A DNA stretch of 64,000 nucleotides from Doryteuthis pealeii. Taxonomy: Eukaryota; Mollusca; Cephalopoda; Myopsida; Loliginidae. The translations under genes were made by a program, and so were the position numbers. Shown piece by piece: positions 55,976 to 64,000 of this stretch (position 1 is the first letter of the stretch; each line of letters opens with the position of its first letter). Below the pieces are notes generated by a model. The model did no database searches. It saw only the letters and a list, made by a program, of their open reading frames with translations, and was not told where the DNA came from. The DNA lies in the NCBI GenBank assembly GCA_023376005.1, contig CM042150.1, positions 73,998,131 to 74,062,130 of the forward strand. The letters run 5' to 3'.

Positions 55976-57470
55976 CAATATTTATAGTAAACTGCTTAAA
56001 AGGTGTGCTTGTAAAATGTCATAAGAAAATTCTTTCATCATCACTATACTTTTAGTGTTTATTTTACAGCTACCAAAGCTAAGAAAATGCTTTTTTAATT
56101 ATATTTACTAGATGTTCATTTTAAACAATTCTGTTGGCTTCGTTTCATTAAATGCATTAGTTACAGACAAACAACCAATTTTTTTTTCATTTTTTTTTTT
56201 TTTTTTCTTTCTTATTCGTAGGATTTTTGTTTATCACAAAATCACTGACCAATTTTAATTAATAGATCAGAGCTCTTTGAAAATTGATGCCAGTCTTTCA
56301 CTAATTGGCATTTAAACAACATTTATATAAATTCTTTTTATTCAATTGAAATGGTGGGTTAAGAATAATTCCAATATAAAAGCATCTTGTATGAAATTTT
56401 GTCAAAAGAAAATATTTAATTGCACAAAAAAATGATTCTAATTACATAATATTTCTCCTGAGTTTTAAAATTTTTCAACAAAAAAGCAATTTAAAAATAT
56501 ATTTTCTATGAGGGGTAACCTGAATGTAAAGATTCTTATTTATTTCCAGGGAAATTAAGAGATACAGGGAACACAATAAGACCTTTAGGTAGAGCAAGTT
56601 TTGAACTAGAAATACTATTTTTCCACATTTACCACAATTATCAAGTAGCAAAAATCTTCAAAAATGGTAAAAGATCAGAATAATCACAACACAATTTTTT
56701 CACCATGTATAAGACTTCTGTTCTAACATTAAAAGTCTATATGAATCAACACTTAGCAAATATGAAAATTTCACAATGTTTGCCTTGTTTATTTAGAATA
56801 TATATAATCTACTCTACATATCAAAACAAAGTATAATTCGAAGTGGAGCAGTAAAGATGAATATATTAAATGCTTCTTTAATTTCATAACAAAAAAGAAA
56901 CCTCTATAAAATGTATTTTCTGGTAAAAATCAAATATAATGACAAAATTTTCCATTAAAATACAGTATTTATTTTAATGCATTTGAAGAACATTTTCCCA
57001 GTGTTTAACTATTGGCAATCTTTTGAGAAAACCGACTGTAGGGCAAATTGCTTAAGTTCTTTCCTGTTGTTTCTCAATACTCAACAATTAGAACATCTTC
57101 TTCACCGGGTGCATTGATGTTTTCTTTTGATGTAACCATCTGACAGAAGATCTTAGCACAATGCTGTAAGCCATTGTATTTTTTTAATTACAACTGCTTT
57201 AGCTACATTGAATAAACGTGATGTGTCACACATTCAAGTAGGACATGCAGAAATGGCAAGTGTAAACACATACTTGGGTCAAGTGAACATTTCAAACATT
57301 ATATATTCCAAATTCTTTTTGAAGTTCCTTTCTTTGGTTTATGTAACATTAAGTCAACTTTGTTATTTGGATCAACATAACAAAGAAGAACAAATAGATT
57401 TTTATAATCAGCAACAATAAATAATTTCTCTATGAATAGCAGAATTGACAGCAATTTTGACAATAAAACA
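55976..57470. other. AT-rich spacer, no gene seen
   Basis: A poly-T tract lies at 56181-56208. The 70-codon frame at 57208-57420 is not supported. Confidence 0.5.
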
Positions 57471-57474
57471 ATCA

Positions 57475-57590
57475 ACATTGAAAATTGTCCACCAGCTTCT
57501 CCTTCTCTTTCTCTTCCTCTTCTTCTTTTTCCTCTTCTTTCACTTCCTCTTCTGCTCTCTCGACACTGTTACTGAAGAACAAAAATGCAG
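57475..57590 (-). other. Candidate divergent transcript start, Glu/Lys-coding purine tract
   Basis: On the - strand, downstream of TATAAAAGCG, a purine-rich tract (GAAGAGGAAGTGAAAGAAG and similar) follows. The frame from 57660 would encode VERAEEEVKEEEKEEEEEKE, then KLVDNFQC and a stop, but its ATG lies upstream of the expected start site. It may be a 5' UTR or the start of an acidic-tail exon. Not a firm gene. Confidence 0.25.
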
Positions 57591-57615
57591 TGTGCCGTTC
57601 ATGCCAAAATAGGTC

Positions 57616-57689
57616 GCTTTTATAGTAAAATAAAAGTTGCAATGCACTATGGGTAGTCACCCATAATTCCTCGCAACCTCTATAAAAAG
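57616..57689. promoter_or_regulatory. Candidate bidirectional promoter: two divergent ZNF143/Staf-like sites between two TATA boxes
   Basis: On the - strand, 57656-57638 reads CTACCCATAGTGCATTGCA, which fits the Staf consensus (YWMCCCRNMATSCMYYRCR) at 18 of 19 positions by hand. On the + strand, 57657-57675 reads TCACCCATAATTCCTCGCA, 17 of 19. The sites abut head to head. Beyond each lies a TATA box at a similar distance: TATAAAAAG at 57681-57689 (+), and TATAAAAGCG on the - strand at about 57616-57625. GC content and CpG rise locally. Staf sites are known in snRNA and many divergent mRNA promoters. Confidence 0.5.
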
Positions 57690-57710
57690 TCTATTCTGCC
57701 CTCTCCAATT

Positions 57711-57830
57711 TCTTGACACTTCTTACTCAGTGGGCATAATGACGTACCACATTCCTTCTTCCCCCAACCACATTCCTTTCCTTGCCAGGGACAGTTTCGC
57801 AGGCCAGGCATCTCGGTCGCTTTGAGTCGG
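57711..57830 (+). other. Candidate first exon downstream of the promoter
   Basis: From a start expected near 57711 (about 30 bp after TATA) to a near-consensus donor (GTCGG|GTAAGT) at 57831. The sequence has CpGs and the highest complexity of the region (GCAGGCCAGGCATCTCGGTCGC). The first ATG, at 57739 within TGACGTA (a CRE-like core), opens only 28 codons and ends inside the exon, so the exon is probably untranslated. The gene it would serve is unknown. Confidence 0.4.
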
Positions 57831-57831
57831 G

Positions 57832-58777
57832 TAAGTTCGACTCATTACTACAATCATCACTTGAAATTAATGGAGAAACTGACACACTAATTGTTCCAAA
57901 CACTCAGATAATATCTCAATAAATCTCTGTTTACTTAGAAGACCTTTTTTTTCATTGTTACAGCCACAGGGTTTATTCAGTTATTTGTTGAAATAACAAA
58001 TAAATAAATAATAAGTTATTTAGGACAAATAATATGCATTTGAAAAAAAATATTGACTCCATATATGATAATGAAAAAAAATTGAATTTTTTGTATGCAA
58101 TTAACAATGTTATGGTTTTGTAGGTAGAATTAACAATAATTAACAGGTCAAATTAAAAGATCAAATTGAATGCATCCAAAATGTCACCTGAATTTTTAAA
58201 GTGTGTTTATTTATTAATCTCTGAGCATAACTTTCAATTTAACAAATTTAAAAAAATTAATATCATTGAATTATAATAATTTCTAATTGCAGTTATTAAA
58301 TTATTCATGTTAATGTCATCTTTCAAGAACAGGGATGATAAATAAATTCAACCGAATAAAAGAACATATTGAAATGTGCTATGCATATTGGATCATTTTC
58401 TTGTTCATTAAATCAGCAACAGCTGAATGCTCTGCATACTCCTTAACTAATATCCTTATTCAAATTTGCTCCATATCTTGTTGGTAAGTTTTGCATCATT
58501 TTATTGTGAAAAGAGATAACTGCAAATTGAATTTTGCATATCTATAGTAGAGTTTTTCAAAGAGAAATGTCTGATACAAGTTTCAAGTATTCCTTACAAT
58601 TAATTCCCTGATTCTTCCTAAAATGCTTTATGATACAAATGAAATGTAATACATCAAACTTCATAAATAAAGATATTTTAAATTTTGTACAGAATAATTT
58701 TTATGTGGTTTTTAGGAATACATGTTATACATTTTTTTATTCTTAGATATCTATTTTTATCTCTGCAAAACATTAAT
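57832..58777. other. Possible first intron, no gene seen
   Basis: AT-rich sequence without recognised repeats. Confidence 0.5.
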
Positions 58778-58973
58778 AGATCATCATTTAGCTCAGTTGG
58801 TAGAACATCCACCTAGGAACCACTACATTCTGGGTTCGAATACTAGTCATTGCCAACTCAGTGAAGGAGTAGCACAGTTTGGATCTGTGTGGTAAAATGG
58901 AGAGCCCCCATCTCTGATGCAAAAACAATCTCCTTGGTCTAATACCAACAATAGGCAACTCTGGTAACTTCAC
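58778..58973 (+). repeat. tRNA-derived SINE, family A, internally deleted
   Basis: Intact A box (TAGCTCAGTTGGTAGAAC) and the best B box of the window (GGGTTCGAATAC), then AGGAGTAGCACAGTTTGGATC and AACAATCTCCTTGGTCTA. The segment between GGTCTA and ATACCAACAATAGG is deleted. Confidence 0.9.
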
Positions 58974-59071
58974 ACTGAAGGTCCAGCTTGCCCAGTGCAG
59001 AAGGAACCTAAAGGTCAGCCTTGAGTAGAGTAAGCTCTAGATATTCATGGGAGTTAGGGACATACATATAA

Positions 59072-59347
59072 CACCAGCGTGTGGTGTAATGGTTAAAGTC
59101 ATGGGAAATTGACTCGTCACCCCGAGTTCAAATCCTGGATGTGGTAATTGCATTTCACTTAGCACTAATACCTTTGGGAAAGGTATGAATCCTAGTCTCC
59201 CTCCAGCTATGGATAAATAGTAGGGCAGACTGGACTCTTTAACCTTGGTTAGGCAACTTGGTCTAGGAGAAGGAAAACTCTGAATTCAAACCTGTTGAAC
59301 TCCGCTTAAGAAATTGACCTTGTGTCACATCCTGCTCGTGCGGAGGG
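59072..59347 (+). repeat. tRNA-derived SINE, family B, full length and best preserved
   Basis: A box GTGGTGTAATGGTTAAAG, B box CCGAGTTCAAATCCTGG, body CTCCAGCTATGGATAAATAG, GCCTTGGTTAGG-type phrase, GGAGAAGGAAAACTCTGAATTC, and end GACCTTGTGTCACATCCTGC. It serves as the reference for the other family B copies. The open reverse frame at 59263-59592 is an artefact. Confidence 0.9.
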
Positions 59348-59737
59348 GTTGGTAAATAACACCAGCTACAACAAAATATATATATATACCATAAGACATT
59401 AACTCCAGGGTTAAATAAACAAATTACCATAGTAGTATACACAAATAAGAATAAATGTGAAAAAAAAAAAAAAAAAGGAGGAAAGGTTTGAGGTAGGGAA
59501 AGAAGATGACATATAGAATTACAAATTACATTTTGCCTGGATGAAGGGGAAAAATGTAAAATCCACAGACAGACAACAATTTTTGATTTCAAAGAAAAAA
59601 AATACTAGACTTAGAAACTAAAGTTTATACAAAATAATTAAAAGACAGAAAGAGTAATAATGATAATTCCAAACCAGACTAATTCCCAAGCTGACAAGTA
59701 TATATAAAATGTAGTGACCTAAACTTTTTTAGTTCTC
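59348..59737. other. Spacer, no gene seen
   Basis: A poly-A tract lies at 59461-59476. No family recognised. Confidence 0.5.
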
Positions 59738-59767
59738 CTGAAGAAGGTGTACCTTAAACACCGAAAC
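59738..59767 (+). ncRNA. Hammerhead-like motif, best example
   Basis: CTGAAGA (59738-59744), one extra A, a 5-bp perfect stem GGTGT/ACACC (59746-59750 with 59758-59762) with loop ACCTTAA, then GAAAC (59763-59767). A CTGT/ACAG stem follows (59767-59770 with 59776-59779). Core boxes and stem II match hammerhead ribozymes. The extra A and the lack of a UH cleavage site after the last stem argue against activity. Similar motifs elsewhere in the window lie in Penelope-like 3' ends. Confidence 0.4.
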
Positions 59768-59959
59768 TGTGGTAGACAGAAAAAACTTTTTCCATAACTA
59801 TAAATGCTCTATATTTTAAGAAATATATTGACCTCTTTTTGGATTAACTACTACAGTGAAAACGTTGGAGCAGCATTTGAAGCATGTATGTATGTGTATA
59901 TATATATATATATATACATAAAAAAGTATCTGTTGCTTCTCCTTCCAAACATTAAATCT

Positions 59960-60085
59960 TGATATTGTTGTTATTTGCTAAGCTGTTAATAAGTGGTCTC
60001 CTATTTAAGTAGTGAACAGGTTAATCACTGCTTAACGTTTTTGATCTAACAGAAACCAATGCTTTCAGAGTGACTTAGTCAGTAA
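59960..60085 (-). repeat. 5S rRNA-like SINE
   Basis: The + strand reads AAGTGGTCTCCTATTTAAGTAG, TCACTGCTTAACGTTTTTGATC, then AACAGAAACCAATGCTTTCAG. These are the reverse of 5S box C, the core and the 5' end (compare GATCGGACGAGAACCGGTGTATTCAACG). It spans nearly the whole 5S part. Confidence 0.6.
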
Positions 60086-60518
60086 GTCTTTAATGCTTAA
60101 TACTATTGAACAGATTTAAAATACATAGAGAAATAAAACAATACACTGTAATGCAAAAGTATGTGTTTTAAATTTAAAATTACAATATCAACAATGTCAG
60201 TGTCTGTTAATATAGAGAGAAAGAACAAGAGAGATAATAATGTACATGTACTATAGAAGGTGATGCAATTTATATACATAATGAGTAAGGTTAGCAATGA
60301 AATCTGACCGTATACAAAAGAAAAAGAAGACAGTTTAGAAAATTAGATTGATATGCTTCATTAGAGGGTTAGCATCATTAGAATAAATTTATCATTCCAT
60401 AAAAATAAAATCTACATGTGACAATGGAGATATGTGGGCCAATTTTTATTTGATTTTTGGTTTTGTTTAACCAAATTCATACTCAAACAAGGTGTCATAC
60501 TAAAAAAAACATATATAT
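60086..60518. other. Spacer, no gene seen
   Basis: No repeat family recognised. Confidence 0.5.
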
Positions 60519-60746
60519 AAAGTCGTGGCCTAATGTCGGTTTCAGCCAATCATAGAGGGAGTCTATCCCCTTTTCACTAGCACTAGATTGTTTTTTGGTG
60601 TCTGAGGTGGAGCGCCACACCTACCATCAGCTTCTTAGTTTACCGCACAGTTCCCTGTGTTACTCATATGCTGAGTTGGCGAAGGGCCAGTATCGAACTA
60701 GGAACCTTGTGGTTTCTAGCCAAACGCTCTACCGACTGATTTAGAC
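60519..60746 (-). repeat. tRNA-derived SINE, family A, full length, inverted
   Basis: The reverse strand runs from an altered A box (AATCAGTCGGTAGAGCG) and a B box region TAGTTCGATACTGGCCCTTCGCC, through CATATGAGTAACACAGGG, GGTGGAGCGCCACACCTACC (reversed), to the end CTGAAACCGACATTAGGCCACG. CpG-bearing bases are well kept, so it is a younger copy. Confidence 0.9.
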
Positions 60747-60827
60747 AAAAACAAATGAGTACCAAGATTTAACACATACAATATGTATATATATATGCAT
60801 TTATGACTTAGTAAAAAAATTTTTCAG

Positions 60828-60880
60828 AGCTGACCGGGTTCTCTAGCCTTGGTAAAGTAACTGTTCTAGGAGGTGGAAAA
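60828..60880 (+). repeat. Family B SINE fragment
   Basis: CTGACCGGGTTCTCTAGCCTTGG, then AACTGTTCTAGGAGGTGGAAAAC matches the middle of the family. It is followed by a CACCACCACCAGCAGC run. Confidence 0.6.
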
Positions 60881-60959
60881 CTGTAAATCCACCACCACCA
60901 CCAGCAGCTGAAGAGGATGGCTTAATCCCCCCCTCCCCCCAAGATCTGTTAAAGGGTGG

Positions 60960-62042
60960 ATGAACCACTCTATAGGTCAATGGCCATTTAGTAACTCTTC
61001 ATAAGAACTGGGGATTAGTGAAGTGTATTCTTAATTCCTTGAAAGGTCAAATTGCTGCAAGTCTGACTGAAATCTTGTTTGGTTGTTTTTTTGGCTTTTC
61101 TTTAGATTTATATTTTCTAGTCTATGTATATTTGTATCTGTGATTTTCTGCAACATTTCAAATGAATTTCCATTCAATTATTGATGGCGAACTCATGAAT
61201 AATCAAATGCATTAAAGTTGATGTCCATTGTAAGGTTTAATGCTGATTTGGAAACTATGTCAAAAAGTTGTTAAAAGTCAAATAAATAAACTATTGCAAA
61301 GAAATAAAAAAAGAAAAAACCTGTTTGTGTTGATATGCAAATTTTTTATTAAAATAAATTGAAGAAATCTTCTCAGAAATTTTCGATCCATCTACTGAAA
61401 AATTAGTGAAACATTTTGTAGAATTTAACTAAAATCAATCAATGAATAAAACCTTACATGTCTTGGCAAATTCATTTTTTGTCTGTAATACTTATGTCAT
61501 TTAAATAATAAAAATATCTCAAGATGTTCACAGTATCCATGACACTAAAGTGTAGGACAAGAGCAAAGAGACAAGCAATAAAAGTTGCTTTACTTAAAAG
61601 AAATAGACATGGAGGATCTGAAAAGTTTTAATCCACCCAGGAAATAACCTTTTCTTTTTAAATTGTTATTGCTTTTTTATTAAAGAAGGGTTGAAGAAAT
61701 TTGAGAAATGCCAAATTTATTAAACTTCAGGATCAATATGTTGAATAGCATATTTGTATGATTCATGGTTCAAGATCATTTACTTCTTGGTCAGTCTTAG
61801 AACTTTTCAGCTCTTCTGTTTAAAGCTTAGCTTGTTAAAACCTAATAATAATAAGGATATAACAAAATACCAATTTCATATATAATTTATATAGTTGGGT
61901 GGTTCAAGAAAGAATAAATAAAAATGGATTTTTAAGAATGAGCTCTCTTTTAATTCCATTTTTTCCTGCTTATGTATATAAATGCATAAGCAAATACATA
62001 TATATGTTGTGTTAAAGTAACCATCTAATAGGGATTGAAGTT
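60960..62042. other. Spacer, no gene seen
   Basis: AT-rich, no repeat family recognised. Confidence 0.5.
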
Positions 62043-62048
62043 TGCATA

Positions 62049-62050
62049 GG

Positions 62051-62101
<51 letters not shown>
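62049..62101. repeat. (AT)n microsatellite
   Basis: A long AT run. The - strand frame at 61876-62160 is its translation. Confidence 0.95.
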
Positions 62102-62103
<2 letters not shown>

Positions 62104-62959
62104 TGCACCAGCACCAATCTGATATTTGTCAGAGAGATGACAGTGGAACAGAATCTGCACATGTCATCAACATGTTCTTGTGTCTTCTGCATTTCTTTTT
62201 ATGTGTTTCGTATCACCCATCCACTCATGTGTCTCCCAAAATTACATCATATCACCATGTATACAATATCATCAAGGTTCATTTGCTTACCCTTGAACAC
62301 CTACCTGTTTCTGGTCAACAGTCAACATGGCATTTGTATTCCATGACTTTGGCTTCAAGAGAGATCAGATTCCATCATGAAATGATATCAATATTCTTCA
62401 TGCCGATGAGTATTAATTTCCTTTCTCTACACATCTAATATATAACATATATCGCCATTTTTACTGCTATGGGTATATTAGTATCCATATATTAATATTC
62501 ATCTTTGCATTTATGAAATTGAAAATGTCTCCTATTTTTGCTGCTGAATGTTTTCCTTTGAAATTTATAGATTTCTTTTCTGGCATAATGAGTTAATGTT
62601 TTCACATTTTGTTTGTTTCCAACATAAAGTGAAAATTATTTGGCAATTTCAGAAAATATGACAATCTAAAATGAGTAATATTGTTAATGAAAATAAAACT
62701 TAGTAATAATCAAAGTTTAAAAATTGTCTGCACAAATCAAGCAAGTTGATATAAACAGAATAAAGTGTAATAAATAATGCTTTCTGCTTGGGAAAATATC
62801 CCCTCTCATTTGTGTGTGGGTGGTGGTGGTGGGGGTTACCCAAAATAACCAAAATTATTTACTCATCTCCAATCACAATTTTGGAAAGGAACTATGAATC
62901 ATTTTGAACTTGTTCCATGGCACACATTCAAATGATAGTTTTTTTCCCTCAAAGTGTTG
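62102..62959. other. Spacer with two overlapping frames, no gene supported
   Basis: Frames of 69 and 88 codons at 62137-62438 overlap out of phase. The DNA is of higher complexity than average but neither product is recognisable, and no splice signals fit. A GGTGGTGGTGGGGG run lies at 62820-62835. Confidence 0.45.
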
Positions 62960-63262
62960 TCCTGGGTATAAAAAAAAACTAGACACTAAAATGCATCTAG
63001 ACCTCTAGGGAGTGTGGAGTTGCTTCTTGATTGCCATTACTTCAAAAGTGGTGGTACCTGTTTGGGTACTAGCTATGGGATAATAGATCATCTGTTTGAA
63101 AATTTATAGTACCAGATAGAAATACTAAATAGCATATAAATGTATGCAAATTATTTGTATAAATAATAATTACATGATTATCATCATTGGTTACTTGAAA
63201 TGATATTGTTTGCAAAATAAAAAAAGTAGTTCATAACTGAATAACACAAGGGTTGATGTGTC
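62960..63262 (+). repeat. Retroposon family E, diverged subfamily
   Basis: GGAGTGTGGAGTTGC, GATTGCCATTACTTC and GTGGTGGTACCTG, followed by GAAAATTTATAGTACCAGATAG and an end near CACAAGGGTTGATGTG. Shares with 52655-52985 the subfamily-specific 3' portion. Confidence 0.6.
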
Positions 63263-64000
63263 ATTCATTTTCCTTTTTGAATGAATATGTTTAATCCACT
63301 TTTCTATTTTCAATGAATAAATTAATCTTTCTATTGGAATACTTGAAACTTGGAGTAATTGTGTGTAAATTATTTATAATTCTTTACAAATGATTATACA
63401 AAAAAAACTAAATTCATCAATCACACCTGTAATAATGTAAAAGATTTGCTCACACAGGCTATATAAACTGTGTTTTATCCCACCAACTCACCCCCATTGG
63501 GTACCTGAGTTTCTTTTAGCTAAATAAATTATAAAACAGGACTGAACAGAACTAGAAGTACTAAGCTTTATTTAACTAAATGAAACTCATACAATTTGAG
63601 CGTAGGATACCACAACTACCTATATCTTGAAAAAAACAAAACAAAACATTAGTATTTACAAAAAAATATTTATAAATTTCTAACTCTATTTCTATTTTAT
63701 AAATAAGTTAAACTTGAATAAAATTTCAGTGTTGAATTCCTACTCAACAGACAAATGAAAGAAAACCAAAATGCATGTTATTTAATGGCAATAAATAAGA
63801 ACCAACTGCAATATATTTTATTGGAATTAATTTTTTCATGGATCAGGTAAACAAAAAAAAAAAACTTAAAAAAAAACAAACCTTTCAAATAGAAATATCA
63901 TGTTCTTCATACTTTGGTAAAATGGGATAATATTTGAGCAAGTTTTTTTAAGCTGGTTTTTCTTTCTCAATAATCCAATACCACCATAATTCTGAAAAGC
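63263..64000. other. Spacer to window end
   Basis: AT-rich. On the - strand, CTTTTCAG at 63990-63999 precedes an open segment (NYGGIGLLRKKNQLKK), but the donor side (AAAG|GTTTGT) is weak and the window ends here, so no exon is called. Confidence 0.45.

Noticed and set aside
57475..57570. Acidic coiled-coil gene on the - strand
   Set aside because: The Glu/Lys run comes from a simple polypyrimidine tract, the frame ends soon after, and its ATG precedes the likely transcription start.
63889..64000. Exon at the window edge (- strand)
   Set aside because: The acceptor is good but the donor is poor, the peptide is Lys-rich and low complexity, and the window ends before context can be judged.

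Overview
The window reads as non-coding DNA from a large, repeat-rich animal genome, most likely an octopod cephalopod. The organism is inferred from content: tRNA-derived SINEs of the kind described from Octopus are scattered throughout, with RTE-type and restriction-like-endonuclease (RLE) LINE remnants, Penelope-like elements, deleted mariners and very many AT, GT, CT and ATT microsatellites. Base composition is strongly AT-rich. No long open reading frame exists, and nearly every 60-130 codon frame is chance or repeat-derived. Nothing here resembles a bacterial operon, phage or CRISPR array.

Layout. 0-9 kb: a full-length SINE, microsatellites, a two-exon coding candidate on the + strand (3384-3592 and 7361-7415), a Penelope-like GIY-YIG relic inside a near-perfect 114-bp inverted repeat (4621-5057), and a full-length 567-bp non-autonomous retroposon with target-site duplication (6220-6786). 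9.9-11.2 kb: two divergent LINE fragments. 12.1-13.3 kb: a SINE cluster holding tRNA-derived copies and at least three copies of a repeat whose head looks like 5S rRNA. 15.2-16.5 kb: an internally deleted mariner, a LINE 3' end, and a 472-nt minisatellite with no G on the + strand. 20-29 kb: more SINE and LINE remnants, a perfect 49-bp-arm hairpin (22144-22246), and a 141-bp exon on the - strand resembling an ABCC4/MRP4-type transporter (27900-28040). 29-34 kb: Penelope-type 3' ends carrying hammerhead-like cores. 35-41 kb: an AT-rich stretch almost without ORFs or SINEs but with several palindromic and foldback units. 41-57 kb: the inverted partner of the 6.2-kb retroposon, another RLE LINE end, tandem SINEs, and weak - strand exon candidates. 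57.6 kb: a compact candidate bidirectional promoter with two divergent ZNF143/Staf-like sites flanked by two TATA boxes and a strong splice donor. 58.8-63.3 kb: further SINEs, a 5S-like SINE and a last copy of the GC-richer retroposon.

If the exon calls hold, the window is mostly intron and intergenic DNA of one or two genes. Candidate - strand exons at 50.2, 48.7, 40.5, 30.1 and 27.9 kb lie downstream of the - strand side of the 57.6-kb promoter, but splice phase links only some of them, so no full gene model can be given. The most distinctive items are the 5S-headed SINE-like repeat, the non-autonomous retroposon family with matching 5' ends and distinct target-site duplications, the Penelope foldback with hammerhead-like motifs, the perfect hairpin, the 36.8-kb foldback with telomere-like repeats, and the bidirectional promoter.
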